The notes: generated by a model from the sequence alone, not told the origin. A stretch of 64,000 nucleotides of DNA from Massariosphaeria phaeospora (GCA_011032825.1 JAADJZ010000007.1:1612001-1676000); one strand, 5' to 3'; counted from the stretch's first letter, positions 52,110 through 64,000 are shown. Program-made: numbers and translations.

Positions 52110-53276
52110 ATGCCGACGCACACCCCCTCGCCACGCCGTTTCCTCGCACCCAACCCACCCTCCACCCAACGGCCGAAGTCCAAACCGCAGTCGTCACTGC
52201 GCCATAACGTCACCGCGCAGACGCCAAAGTTCAGCCTGCCTCCCCGCGAACTACATACACCGGTAGCGCAGTCGCCTCGGGTCACGCCCGCGAAGCGATT
52301 CGTGCTCGCGCCGACGCCCAGTGATTCAGCCGTCGCAAAGGGCAAAGACAGGGTAGAAGACGAGCCCTGGCAATCCACACCGCGGCCCAGACCAGCGCGA
52401 AAGCTGAAGCGTGTGGAGAGCATTGAGGAGGCGTCGCAGTCGAGCCCGTCCGCTTCGCCTGACGACGGCGCGCGCGAAGGCGGGGTCGCGCAATCGGTCG
52501 AGCAGAGCTCAGTGCTTGCCGAGGACGGACACAATGGAGACGAGGAAGAGGACATATTGTTCAACATAGAAGCGCGGAACAAGCGCCGACGTGTAACACC
52601 CGAGCCGCGCAGTTCCTCCCCTTCACAAGGGGTATCGCGCTACACACCAGCATCCGCACACAGCGCTCGCTTCCGCGTCCCTGCTCCACGCACACCGGCC
52701 ATCTTCGCCAACGCCTCCGTGTCGGGGACCCCGGCTCCGGCTACTACAAATCGTCCGCAGTTCCTCCTCCCGCCCCAACCACCCTCTCCAGTTAGCAATC
52801 AAACCCCGCTCCCGGAGACTTTCTCCCCATCGCGCAAGAACCAAAAGTACATACCCGGTGGCCTGGCATCGACACTGCAGAGCTGGGTCATTGAGACGGC
52901 GAATACGGGGTACGCGGCGCAGAACAGCGGGTCTGTGATCTGGGGCAAGGATAAGGAAGATGGGGTGAGGATGAAGGTGCGAGTAGGATGTCTAGGATCG
53001 GACAGGGATGTCCAAAGACAGGAGATAGATTGTTTTCAAGGTGGAGTGGTGTTTGTTAGAGGAGAAACAGACCCCGGGGCGTACAATGCTTCGAGGTCTT
53101 CATATCTTGCGAGGGACGGTGGCGAAGTAAAACTCTTGTTGGCGGGACAAGGAGGCTCTAGAGGAGCCGGAGTTAGAATCAAGATCGGGGCAGTAATTGG
53201 GCTTCGGGCTCCTCTATGGGATGTCGATATCGGCGATGAGAAATGGGTCTTTGGTGTTGACTGGGTGCTTTTATGA
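52110..53276 (+). CDS. Conserved fungal protein of unknown function, C-terminal beta-rich domain
   Basis: Single exon, 388 aa. The N-terminal 240 residues are Pro/Ser/Arg-rich and disordered, with TP/SP sites (TPSPRRFLAP, SPRVTPAKRFVLAP, FNIEARNKRRRVTPEP; the last holds a basic NLS-like cluster, NKRRR). After RKNQKYIPGGLASTLQSWVIE the remaining 130 residues look folded and beta-rich: GVRMKVRVGCLGSDR, QGGVVFVRGETD, GGEVKLLLAGQGGSRGAGVRIKIGAVIGLRAPLWDVDIG and the ending KWVFGVDWVLL. This looks like a compact OB-fold-like domain, hence a possible nuclear nucleic-acid or telomere/repair role, but that is only an impression. I do not recognise the family. Confidence 0.7.
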   Translation: MPTHTPSPRRFLAPNPPSTQRPKSKPQSSLRHNVTAQTPKFSLPPRELHTPVAQSPRVTPAKRFVLAPTPSDSAVAKGKDRVEDEPWQSTPRPRPARKLKRVESIEEASQSSPSASPDDGAREGGVAQSVEQSSVLAEDGHNGDEEEDILFNIEARNKRRRVTPEPRSSSPSQGVSRYTPASAHSARFRVPAPRTPAIFANASVSGTPAPATTNRPQFLLPPQPPSPVSNQTPLPETFSPSRKNQKYIPGGLASTLQSWVIETANTGYAAQNSGSVIWGKDKEDGVRMKVRVGCLGSDRDVQRQEIDCFQGGVVFVRGETDPGAYNASRSSYLARDGGEVKLLLAGQGGSRGAGVRIKIGAVIGLRAPLWDVDIGDEKWVFGVDWVLL

Positions 53277-53539
53277 CAAGGCATGATTAGATGAGTAACG
53301 ATTTTAATGGTACATTGTGGCCATCAATGCACAAACAGAGCAAGGTCGTAGAGCACTATGAGAAGCTATAGCTTTCATTGACTAACTAATAACTAGTTCA
53401 TTAGTCCATCTCTCACATCAATCAGTGATGTGTAAGATGTCGACACCGGCAACCTGCCGACCTTTTTGGTCCATCCCATGGAGACTTCCGTAATATATCC
53501 CATAAACATGTCAACATGAAATCACCTCGAGTCCTGCCC

Positions 53540-54484
53540 TTACTCTTCAAGGTCATCGTCGTGTTCAGCATCCGGTCCCTGGACGACCTCGAAGTTCCAT
53601 GCAGTCGGCTTTCCCTTCTTTACGGTCCGACCCATAGACGTAGGAGGGGTGCCCAGTTCGGGACTCATCGATCGTTCCTTGCCACGCCTCGCGGGGTTAG
53701 TCAGCGGCTGAGTCTCGTCGACGGGTGCACCAGCCCGATTTGAGAATCTGGTAGAAGCAGTCCAGGCTTCTTCCTTCTTTCGCAAGTTGCCCGGGACAGT
53801 GGCGTACGGTGCTTGCGGCTGGTCCCAAACTTCCACGAGGCCATCATGTAGTCTGTCTATGAAGTGCTCTTTGTTCCCGTACGACGTCAAATTGGCTCGC
53901 TGGATAAGATCCCTTGCGATACTGGCCAAGTATGCGTTCTCTTCTCGGAGGCCACGATCGTCAGCGTCGGAAGCGTCTGATGTGCGTCTGCAGCGCTTGA
54001 TTCCCTTGAGAATCACTGAGACTAAATTAGCAATGCTCTTACATTCAGTAAGGACAGGTCACTTACCATTCTCGGCGAAGCGACCCCGGTCATCGGATTT
54101 GGGTGTGCCCGGCTCAGCAGTCTGCACCTGAATGTGTCTGTTTTTGCGAAGCGCCGCGTACACATCATTGACGAGCTGGCGATGGAGGCGCAGACACTGG
54201 CCGAAGTCGAAGCCGTGTGCCGTGAAATCAGGCCAATAGTAGTCGTTGTGAGCCTCGAGATAATTGAGAATTCTGAACGTCAACAGTTTTCCTTCATCTT
54301 CGGAATCGAAAGTGATTGGCAGTGTCATCTCCTTGGCTAAAGTTACAGCTGCATCAACCATATAGTCTGGCCAATCCTCTATCGATGCATGTTAGCGGAT
54401 GGTCTGTAGGCGTGGCTTGTGTGGCAAACCGGTCCTGGTGAGACCGTTACCTCCAGCTTGGGCGGGTAGATGTAGAGAAGTCAT
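53540..54484 (-). CDS. Hypothetical protein, three exons
   Basis: Exons on the minus strand: 54451-54484, 54067-54378 and 53540-54015 (or to 54021; two AG acceptors 6 nt apart, both in frame), 273 aa. Joined sequence: MTSLHLPAQAG|EDWPDYMVDAA, then TLAKEMTLPITFDSEDEG, LLTFRILNYLEAHNDYYWPD, GFDFGQCLRLHRQLVNDVYA, then the middle exon ends at RGRFAEN. The last exon begins VILKGIKRCRRTSD and has a helical stretch (REENAYLASIARDLIQRANL, FIDRLHDGLVEVWDQP) and a disordered acidic end. No domain is recognised. Both introns have GTAACG/GTAAGT donors and frame-keeping joins, which supports a real gene. Confidence 0.65.
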
Positions 54485-57289
54485 TGCTTTTTGTTCGCGG
54501 CTGTTCGCAAGGCTCAGACGCTCGCAAACCTTGCACAGGCGGGTGAGAGTGGAAAATGTGTTGTGGGAAGTGAGGGGAAGAGAGGAAGAGGAGAGTGGGC
54601 CTGAGAAATTCGTTCGCCTCTGGCGTGCCTTCTCTTTCTGTTCGTGACCCGGGCTGTGACCGGCGCTGGGAAAGAGCGGCCACACCACAACGCGAACGCG
54701 AACCCCCGTGCATGAATTCGTGTCCGATTTAAGATAGCTTTAGGCAATGCTCTTGACAGTATAAGAAATTCTAGTAATAGCTAGATAGGCTACTTTTATC
54801 TTTACAAAGCCCTATTTTATCTAGCATACTAGGTTATATACTATAGAAACTTACAAAGGTGTAGGAGTGTGGTCAAGGTGCGCGTATTAGCTGGCGGACG
54901 CGATGTCATCTATGACCACTTTTATGAGTCTTATCTGTTCTATCCTACTAATCAGATTCCCTTTTGGCGCTCAGCGAATATTGCAAGTTCATATAGCCTT
55001 TCATAGTTGAGTATCGGGAAAGTAAATGTGCCGGAGCGCATGAAGTAATTAGGTTTCCTTAATGTCAACCTATGCTTCTTCGACTCAAACGCAGTCGGCA
55101 ACTTTACTTCGATGCCATATATATATTTACCCTTCTTCGCAACAGTAGCCCCGGTCCGGAATTGATGTCATGGCTGGCTACCCTAGGTCTCCGTACCACT
55201 CTTCTTAGTTCTACATGGGACCACGTGTTAAAACGGCTCAAAAGTAAAAGAATCGCATGTTTCTTCACACTTTGCTTCATAGCGTGGTGTGTTTCCTGTA
55301 TCTAGGTATGTGTTCGTGTGGCAGTACAAGGTATGACGCCCGTGAGGAAACTGTAGGCTTTAACATATGGTAAATATATCATCCTCCTTATTTAGTGAGC
55401 GGGTACGAGTCACGACCGAACGAAACAAAGCAGTCGGAGATGTCGGAGTTCAGAGAAAAAACAGTTGGAGAAGGACGCGAGAAATCTGCTCGGAGGAAGA
55501 TGCATGGGACAGTTTGAGGAAGCTACCGCAAATGAAAGAAATTAGGTACGTTATTTGACATGTGATTACTCAAGTTGGCGATGCGTGCCAAAGTTAAGAT
55601 CTTTGGTATACTACAACATCGAATCGAGTGGTGTATTTTGGGGTCGAAATTCTAACCAAGTCGAACAACAAAACATCTTACCTATGACGACTGCGTGTGC
55701 AACTTACTAAACATGTGTCACAAAGGGGCTTCCTACCTGTACCGATGCTAGGCGCATCCATGATATGCGATATCGGCATAGCTGGATCATCGAGGACAAG
55801 AGTCAGCAATCATCTTTGATCGCGACTCCGTCCCGTCCATTACGCCAGCTCTTCATGCTGAAATTATGCCACATCTTACCCAGTCGCTACTCACTCAGAG
55901 CCCGACGTGTCCGAAGCCTCGTAGCCCTCAGGAAGACGCGATGGCCACGGCACTTTCGAGCTGCTCGCCGCGCCAGAAAGGGCATGAGCAACTGCACGGC
56001 CAACTCGCCAGCCAGTGCGAGATGCAGTTGGAAGCCCATTCTGTTCGCTTCGCGGCCAGTGACAGCGCGACAAGAGATGACCTGGATCAAAGTCAGCCAC
56101 TTCCCCACACCGGGACTGGGGGTCAGGCATTGAGCATCGAACACGTTCACGGACAGCATTCGCCCTCCCGCCTTGTTTTTTATCCAGCGAAGCTCGATAG
56201 CCGCCGTAAATGAACAGCCCCGGCTTGCAATCAGTGGATGCACGTCACAACCTGACGACTAGGGTGCGTAGTGGGTGGTTGCGGGGCGATCTGAGCCGCA
56301 ACTCCAGCGAGATGGCCTGCCACGCAGCGGATCCCGTCCAGTGGCAGCGTCATACAGCAGGACTCGAGATGGGTCAGGCGGGTGTCTCGTCTCACGTTGT
56401 GTGCAGCGCAGGGTGGTCGGGAGGCAGCGTTCACTCCCACGAGCTACGTACGGGTCGGCGCGACGGGGAGTCGGGGAAGGCACAACCGAGGCCGCCGCGC
56501 CGCTCGCACTTTGACGACCACGTCACTCCCCGTCGTTCATTCATCCACCCCATCCCAGCCCGTCAACCCCCTCCTCTTCGCCATAACACCGTGTCCGCCC
56601 CTGCATTGCGAGCCCATCTGCCCGGCCCAAAGGCGGCTCGGTGGGGTCGCCGGCGAGCAGCACGCTCCCCACGCGCGCACCCGCCCGCTGGCCGCAGAGT
56701 CCCAGGCCGTTGACGGTGCCAACGGACGCTGCACGACGTCGCCAGCAGCATGCAGCTAATCTTCAGATTGGCAGGTGGCCAATGGCAGCGTGCCAGCCGC
56801 CACTAGAGCTCACTCGTCGGGCCTCAAATTCTCTCATCCGAGCAACAGGTGCTTTTCTTGACGTGGCTCCAATGGCCTCAGGCCAAGCCGCAGTCTTCCA
56901 ACTATGGCATTGTGGAGAGCACGGGTGGTCCTGTGAGTATGAGGCTTTCCGGCCCTTCTTGACAGCTGCGTAGCCTCCGAATTAAGCCATCAGGCATTTC
57001 TGTCCATCTCATCGTGTGACTGCTACGCTGCAATTCTGTTTCGTCCATTTCGCGAGCGGTCTTTCTTGGTGCCATTGAGCCACGAGCGCCGCCATAACTA
57101 TGCCTTTCCCCTGACTCGCCTCTCATTCGCTTCTTCGCATCCATATCCTTTACCCCACGTTCTATGTCGCCATTGCACGCCCCCTTCTCATCTTCGACCG
57201 GCAATGGCTCGGAAAGGTGCCAAGAATAGAAAGTAGCACAACTTATTACCTCTTTGGCCGTCCAGGACTACTTCACCTTTTGTACAACA
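54485..57289. other. Intergenic, 2.8 kb
   Basis: Contains a dispersed repeat copy (54729-54836), then A/T-rich DNA to 55800, then a GC-rich stretch with many overlapping frames on both strands (for example 56210-56713, +, and 55866-56213, +). None has a domain, start context or splice support. The final 300 bp are probably the leader of the giant gene. Confidence 0.5.
54729..54836. repeat. Dispersed repeat, copy A
   Basis: Reads CTTTAGGCAATGCTCTTGAC, then GTATAAGAAATTCTAGTA, TAGATAGGCTA, TTTATCTTTACAAAGCCCTA and TATCTAGCATACTAGG. It is the best-preserved of three copies in the window (see 31228 and 48812) and, like them, has no coding capacity. Confidence 0.5.
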
Positions 57290-60200
57290 ATGCGCCAGTT
57301 TGCTACGATCTCGTACTCGCCCTGGCAGAACCCGTACTCCAGCGCATTGAGTCCAGGATCACCTGGAGCACCTCTCTATCAAAGTGCAAATGCTCCCCGG
57401 CAGCCTACATATCGACGAATAGTCGCGCCACCAGCACCTATATTCTATCACCCAGGTATTGAAATCGGCGACCCAAGTGAGGACGAAGAGGACGAGGCGG
57501 GTATGCGGAGGCTTGGTGTATTTAACATATAACTCCATTGACGATCGACTTAGATATATCTGGGGCACCTATAGAAGCACCACCACAGGAACCCGAGCCA
57601 CCGAAGGCACCTAGCCCTCCTCCTGCCCCGCCGGCATCGTCGGAGCAAGTCGAGCCTGAGGGTTCCCAAGCGGAAGACACGAGCAGTTCCTCACCGCCAT
57701 CAGATCCAGCCGCCGAGTCGAGCCGAGACGACTCAGCACAAGGAGGTACGCTGACGGAGGGTGGAGATGACGAGGACCCATCAAAGGAGGCGGCAAGCGC
57801 GGATGCTGATGCCAAGGTTGATGACGTGAAAGATGAACCGCCTGGAGATCGTGGCGGGGACGAGAGTGGTGCTGAGGCTCAGCAGTCAGACTCTGGAGGA
57901 CTGTCGGAAGGTGTTGGCTTAGATCCTATCGACCTGGATGACTCGGGTAAAGGCGATAGCGATCAAGGAGGTGTCAGTCTCCAGGACAGCACGCCAGAGC
58001 CGCCCCCTGCCACTGCCACTGAAAGTTCGCCTGAGCCTGAGCAGCAATCGCAGCCCAGCGAGCAGGAACCAGTACCTCCACCGTCTCAGGATGACGCTGT
58101 GACTGTGACTGTCCTAGAATCTACAGCAGAGCCTGAGCAGGTTATCCTCAAGTCCCCCAAATCCCACGAGGAGAAGTCCGTCCACTTTTCCCCCGACGTC
58201 AAAGACTCGGACGCTGCCAGTCTTGGCAAGAAGGACGATAAGAAGAAAGGCAGAATTATTGGCAAAGGCAAACCGAACGCGTTCGTGCGGATCAGAGATG
58301 CGCCTCCGCCAACTCCTCCGGTGCCGAAAGAAGAGAAGAAGAAGCCCGAAAAGGAGAGCAAAAAGAAGTCTGAGAAAGAGAAGCCGTCCTTGTCCTCGTC
58401 TAAGGATGACAAGAAGAAAGTCGCCGAGAAAGATGCATCACCGCCGGTGCCGGCCAAGAAGAAGCTCAGTAAAGCCGAAGAACGCAAGAAGAAGAAAGAG
58501 GACAAAGACAAGAAGTCAAAGGACAAAAAGGGCAAGAAGGGCAGCAGTTCAGTGTCGCAAAGCGATGACAAGCCCGCTTCTGACGATGGAGACACCAAAT
58601 CGGAGGTCCAAGACGAGGCAGGTAATGAACCACCCCTTGAGACACCACCGGAACCTGGCGAAGACTTACAGGCGCCGCCGACGGTGCAGGATGATGGAAG
58701 CAGTGAGCCTCTTCCCGATGCGTTGGTAGATTCTCCCGAGGAATCACCGGCATCGTTGGCGGTTCCAGATATGTCAAACAATGAGCAGATCCCTGAGACG
58801 TCGACGGACGTTGCCGAGGAAACGCAAGAAGATCCAGCACATGGAAGCAAGGTGAGCACGGACCAGGACTCGACCGAGACGCTCGAATTGCAGAATATTG
58901 AAAAGACGAGTGAGTCCATCGCCGAGGACGAGCACACTCAGCCTGATGCCGCCGCCATCCCCGATGAGGTCGAGAGTGAGCCCAGTGACCCGACCGAGCC
59001 ACCGGCGTCCGAGCCCATTACCGAAGACGTGCTAGCTGCTTCCAACGTGGCTGTCAGTACCAGTGAGGCCATTGTCGTGGAGGAGCAAACTCAGGCTGAT
59101 GCTGTTGTCCCCAATGAGGTTGAGAGTGAGCCCACTGACCTGACTGAGCCACTGGCTTCCGAGCCCGTTACTGAGGAAATGCTTGCTGCTTCTGACGTGG
59201 TTGTCAGTACCAGTGAGGCCATCGACGTGGACGAGCAAACCCCGGCTGATGCCGTCACCAGCGAGATTGAGAGTGAGCCTACCGGCTCAACTGAACCACC
59301 GACTTCAGAAGCGAGCGAGCCCGTTACAGAGGACGTGCTTGCTGCATCTGACGTGACTCCTGAGATTAGTGAGGCCACCGTCGCGAATGAGGAGGCCTCG
59401 CCCGACGCGGACCTTGGTGACGACAAAGTCGTGGTTGACAGCGAGTCGGTGAATACGGACGCGCCTGTCGATGACAATCAAGATGTCGTTGCCGTTGACA
59501 GCGAATCTACCCAGCCTGATACGCCTGTCGTCATCGAGGCCGAAGAGAATGTGGATAATGAAGATAACGCGGTCGAGATTGACCCTGCGATCGTCACTGA
59601 GCCATCTCCGGACGAGCAGAATACCGAACCTACGTTAGATGAGCTTATTGGTACGGAAGACGAGCTTTGCCCTCCACAAGAGTCCAGCATGTCAGAGCAG
59701 AATACCAGTGATAGCCCTACTTGTCAAGCGACCGAACAGTCTTTGGAGGTTAATGAGGATGTCGGACAAGAACCTACGCTATTAGACGCCCCAGAGCCCG
59801 AAGACCTGCCTATGAGCGATTCTGGCATCCAGAAAAACTCGGATGCCCTAACGGAGGGCACTGAGGGAACTCCAACATTGCAGGAGTGCAGCAGTAACCT
59901 CACTGACCAAACTCTAGACGAGCCCTCTAGTGAAAACGACAGCGAGGAAAAGGTGGAGGGTGACAGCGCCATTACTGAAACGAGCACGAATCCAGAGGTC
60001 GATGCACAAGAGACGAAGCAACTGGTCAGCGGTCCGGAAGACGTTGTTGAGTCTACTTCTTCGGATGGCGATAATGATCGGGTGGAACCACATAGTGAAA
60101 GCAATACGCTAGCCGAGAGCCAGAGGGAGGAGCAACCGGAGATTAACATGTCTGACGGCAACACACCCAACTCTTTGAATAGTGGTGGAGATGTTCCTGA

Positions 60201-63200
60201 GCAGGGTGATGAACAGGACCCCCCTGTTGAGGGTCAAAGTGCTGATCAGGTTGTCAACGACACTCTTGATGATGCATCGCAAGCCGAGCCTGCAAGCGAC
60301 AGCCAACAGATCACGTCAAATACTTCGAATGATGACGAACAAACTTCAGAAGGCAGCGATGTTGCAACTAGTGTGCAAACGGAAGTAGCGGTCGCGCCCG
60401 GAACCTCTGAGCTTCCAGCATGCGATCTCACCGCCACACTCACCCTAGAAGATTCTGAGCCAGGCCCCGCGGAAAGCTTGAGCGAAACCGAGATTGTCGA
60501 CACAACACCTTTACCCAATGAGTCCCTCGATGAAAGTTCCACTACAAATGAGGTCACCAGTGGAGGCGAGGAAAATACTCAAAGCGGCGAAAGCATCCCA
60601 TGTGCGGCTATCGACGCATCTGACGTCAGTGCCGACCTCGTCAACGTCGGTACCTCACCAAACTCTGGTGTAGAGGAAAGCGACACTGCCACCATGGACA
60701 ACTCTGACATTAAAGAGAGTGACGACAACTCACCACCTCTTCCGTCTGATGCTAATATGGACACGGATCGACTACTCGACGGCAACTCAGACAGCGGGTT
60801 AGAAATCGAATCTAAACCAGTCGCAGACATACCGGACGATTCTGCGGATCTTGTAGCAGACATTGAAGATCTCAGTGAGAGTGCTGAGAACAACACGCTT
60901 GAGAGTGAACAGGCCGATTCACCGGATAGTGAGCAGGATGCCATGCCCTCTCTTGGGCACGAGGATCAGGCATCCGCGGATCTAGAGCAAGCCACGAAAT
61001 CTGACCTTTTACAAGAAGCCGAGGACTTGACAAGTACGGCGTGTGGTAGTACTCAAGAAGAGGGTGAGAACGAGGATCCAGCCATGGAGCAGTCTGAAGA
61101 GGTAGTTGGTAAGTGCCCCTAACATCTTCCTACGACCCCATGAATGGCATTTTCCGCACGAATGCTATCAGAGACTTGCTAACGCAATCCTAGTGCCATC
61201 TCTAGAAGACATAAATCCTGAGACTAGCCTTGAGGTAAGTGATACCACTGTAATTAACGATGGTCTCGACCCAGGGCTTCCACCTATCGACTTCGAATCG
61301 CAAACCGACACCGAGGACGCCTCGAAAATCGAGCCTCTGGGGGGTGATGTGTCGGAAGGAACGGATAATGAACCCAAGGAGGGTTCAGACGTCAAAACAG
61401 TGTCAGAAGAGGAGACAGTGCCTGAAACACTTCCAGAGGAAGACCTTCAGGTTCTTACTCCCGATGAAGGTACGTTGTCAACTAGGTTTCTTAATCACTG
61501 CCTCGAGTCTTATCCCTCTTTACGGATCTCCTACCGAAGCACCGTACGGAACGGGTGCACGTGTATATTTCGTCAGTTTCACTCGACATCTCCCATGTAT
61601 CATAGTAAGTTAATTCGAGCACACGCGAAATCACCAACCTATGTGGATCCATTACTCAGCATTTCTTATCATCACGTGATATTATCTTCTCGACTTGACT
61701 CCGCCGGTGTCGGCTGCCGCATGCATGCACGTATCTATCCCGCGATTCGTGCATGCACTCTGCGTCAGGGTTTGTGGTGCGCTGAGCAATTTCGCCCACA
61801 GGTCCTATCTTACGTGTATCCATCTTTACCTACATTCGGTCTTTCCTTCTTTTTCCTCCATCATCACACATCTCTTCTTTATGATGTCTTAATCTTTCGT
61901 CTACCACTACGTCATCAAACATGCAACGTTCTGACCACTCTTAGAAACGCCGCAAACCCCCGAGGAGCAAGAGAACGAGGAGACAACGAACGAAATATCA
62001 GACAGCGTCGCAGCCGAAACGATTTCCGAATCGGCTACAGACCAACTTGGGGCAGATTTAGTCGAAGAATCCGACATGCTCGAAGAATCGCAACAAGCCG
62101 AGCTTGAGACTATCCAGGAGCCGTTAAACGACGAAGGCGAACTCGATTCATTGCCAGCGACCATTTCTGAAGACCCTCTACCAGACCTGTCCGGTTCTGA
62201 GGAAACCGCCCAGGCTCCAGACCCCGAGCAGCCCTTATCAACAAATGAGATCGGAGACCAGAGTGCTAGAGAGGAATCTGACGAACAGCCTGTACTGTGC
62301 GACGCCGCTACGGACCAAGAAGAGCTTTCCGCGGAATCGGTGCCACCTCAGCCAGAAGAATCAAGTGAGACCGAACCAAATCTGGGCGATGGTGATGTGA
62401 CAGAGAACTTGGAGTCCGACGATTCCGTTACATGTCAAACGAATGAAGAAGTTTCAGAACCTGTGTCAGACGACATTGTACTAGAGGACGGCACAAACTC
62501 GGGAAACGAAGAAATTGACCAGATTCCTGGTGACACGAGTGGTGCCTCTGACAACGCTGCGGTTGAAGAGCTGGACAAACCTTCTGAGCCAGCATTGAAC
62601 GATGTCGACGTTGAATCAAGATCCCAAAACGCGGACGAACAGGATATTGACGCGGGCTCAGGAACTCCGATAAAGATATCTGATGCGCTAGAAGTTGAGA
62701 GTGGGGATAATGTTGGCGATATTTCGCCGCCGGATCTCGAGATCAACAATGATACTGGAACGGACAGCCAGGTGCCTGTCAGTTCAAGCGAAATCGAACT
62801 CACTGAGGAAGTGTCTCACGAGAACTCTGATCCAATCCAACCCCCTTCGGAAGATTTGGAACCGCAAACCACCCAGGAACCAAGTCTCGAAGATCAGCTT
62901 CCGCCAAACGCTCAAGACTCGACGGAGCTGCCGGATCTTGAGAATGACGACGACTGCAACGTCGATCTTGCAGATCCGGGTACAACTAATGAGTTGTCGG
63001 GCGGAGATCAGAATGATGCGGCGGAGGGGGAAGAACAAGAATCTGGAATCACAGAAGGAGCACAGGACGGCGATTCCGTTCCTGAGCAGACAGAGGAAAA
63101 CACCAGTGCTGAGGATAACCAGACAGAGCACGGATCGGCAGAAAAAACTGAGACCTCGGCTACTGACATGCCGGCTGAGGGCGCAACCGCCGAGGGTTCG

Positions 63201-64000
63201 GGGTTGCTCCCAGATGAACCTGTTCTGGAAAGCGACGCACAAGTAGACTGTGCACCAGAACAAGAGCCAGAGTCCCAGTCCGTGGAAGACCAGCCACAAG
63301 AAGAATTAGTAGGTTCCGGCAATGACCCCACTCCAGCGCCACTCAACGAGGCAGAGGAGTTCACCGGGAACATTGAGGAAGATACCACGCAGGACGCGCC
63401 AGTAGAGTCCACTCCCAATGACGAGGCGAGCGGACAAGAAACGGTTCCTGATCAGAATCCTCCAGACATACCAGAAGAAACCCCAGCCGTCACAGATTGC
63501 GACTCGACGCCAGAAAATGCCAATGAGCCCCCTAGCGACTCTGGGCCAACACAGGACTTGGAAGATGTCCAGCCAACAACTCCTGTTGAAGGCTCAGACA
63601 GTGACCCTTTTCCAGAAAAAGAAACGGAAGATGCCTCGGCGTCGGACCCTCCAGAACCACCGGTAGACGCTGCACTGGACTCGCCTCCCCTTGATGAGGG
63701 AATTCCACCTACAGAAAACCCCTCAGCTGAGCAGATCTCAACGGAAACTCCTGATCAGCCACCTCTTGCCGAGGGAGAAAGTCCGGAGAGTGCTTCTCCT
63801 GATGGGCCGGGCCCTACAGAACCCACTGGTGAGCCAGAGACGCAAGACGAAATCCCACAGCAGCCTGAGGGTAGTGCCCCGGAGACTTCAGAAGTCCAGC
63901 CAGCGGATACCATCGCTGACGCACCCTCAACGGAAGATACCGCTGCATCATGTCCGCAGCCCGAGGAGAAGGTGGAGGATGGCGTCGTGGAGTCTGATCC
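57290..64000 (+). CDS. Giant acidic, Pro/Ser/Thr/Glu-rich protein (3' end beyond window)
   Basis: Exons: 57290-57500, 57554-61108, 61194-61469 and 61945 to the window end. Joins keep frame: DEEDEA|DISGAPIEA, VVGK|.. replaced by EEVV|PSLEDINPE, and PDE|ETPQTPEEQ. About 2030 residues are visible, with no stop through 64000. The N-terminus MRQFATISYSPWQNPYSSAL is the only non-acidic, possibly ordered part (VAPPAPIFYHPGIEIGDP). Then come a Pro/Glu region, a Lys-rich block (58230-58550: KKDDKKKGRIIGKGKPNAF, EEKKKPEKESKKKSEK) containing the hydrophobic PNAFVRIRDAPPPTPPVP, and long Glu/Ser/Thr/Pro-rich sequence. Three tandem ~50-aa repeats (58966-59115, 59116-59262, 59263-59410) share SEP.D.TEP..SEP.TE..LAASDV..S.SEA. 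The intron 61470-61944 is 475 nt, long for this genome, and may hide a small exon. The product is probably disordered; function unknown. Confidence 0.75.
58966..59410 (+). repeat. Three tandem ~50-codon coding repeats in the giant gene
   Basis: Units start at GAGGTCGAGAGTGAG (58966), GAGGTTGAGAGTGAG (59116) and GAGATTGAGAGTGAG (59263), with periods of 150 and 147 bp. The encoded core is VESEP..TEP..SEPVTE..LAASDV. Nucleotide identity is high, suggesting recent expansion by unequal exchange or slippage. Confidence 0.8.

Noticed and set aside
56210..56713. 167-aa frame in the GC-rich region before the giant gene
   Set aside because: Frames are open on all strands because of high GC; Arg/His/Pro/Ser-rich translation without any motif.
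61470..61944. A coding exon within the long intron of the giant gene (frame around 61527-61608)
   Set aside because: A short in-frame piece with a following GTAAGT exists, but no convincing acceptor precedes it and the peptide does not match the acidic style of its neighbours; kept as intron.
1..64000. tRNA, rRNA, CRISPR arrays, or a biosynthetic gene cluster
   Set aside because: No T-loop/anticodon arrangement, no regular spacer arrays, and no PKS, NRPS or terpene synthase; the isolated FAD oxidase and MFS pseudogene do not make a cluster.

Overview
The window is nuclear DNA of a filamentous ascomycete (Pezizomycotina). Genes carry many short introns of about 50-90 nt with GT..AG ends and CTRAC-like branch sites, gene density is about one per 2.5 kb, and the gene content fits: fungal Nha1, Bqt4, fungal PNGase, HET-ankyrin, a fungal-rhodopsin (PTH11-like) protein and an UNC93-like protein. 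Dothideomycetes/Pleosporales is my best guess at the class, but that is an inference. I saw no bacterial features, no CRISPR, no tRNA and no rRNA.

Layout. 1-1.2 kb: 3' end of an arrestin (ART/creD-like) gene. 3.7-5.1 kb: PTH11-like membrane protein. 6.1-9.4 kb: Na+/H+ antiporter NHA1. 10.6-11.6 kb (-): secreted DJ-1/PfpI protein with a duplicated promoter unit. 13.2-14.4 kb (-): tandem-PH protein, divergent from EFL1/RIA1 (15.2-18.7 kb), the ribosome-assembly GTPase. 19.2-19.9 kb (-): small conserved charged protein. 20.5-22.8 kb: succinyl-CoA synthetase-like alpha/beta fusion. 23.3-24.7 kb (-): Bqt4. 26.0-26.8 kb: RhoGDI. 27.2-27.9 kb (-): conserved unknown. 28.2-31.0 kb: AP-3 beta. 31.6-33.3 kb: phosphoinositide PLC. 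33.7-35.4 kb (-): secreted BBE-like FAD oxidase.

36.4-46.3 kb looks more accessory. It holds a lineage-type membrane protein, a 913-aa protein that joins a GDCG chymotrypsin-like domain to a PNGase-like transglutaminase core lacking the catalytic Cys, an MFS pseudogene cut by a 260-bp MITE-like element with a perfect 9-bp target duplication, and a 1297-aa ankyrin-HET protein. From 46.9 kb on come an UNC93-like transporter, an AlkB (ALKBH1-type) dioxygenase, a small Cys-rich secreted protein (effector candidate), two conserved unknowns, and a giant Glu/Ser/Pro-rich protein that runs off the right edge with no stop.

Most genes are unrelated housekeeping neighbours (vesicle sorting, Rho and PIP2 signalling, ribosome maturation, telomere anchoring); I see no biosynthetic cluster. 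The most unusual observations are the protease/dead-PNGase fusion, the clean MITE insertion in the MFS pseudogene, the alpha/beta SCS fusion, and the duplicated unit next to the TATA box of the secreted DJ-1 gene. All exon borders were called by eye from splice signals and frame.
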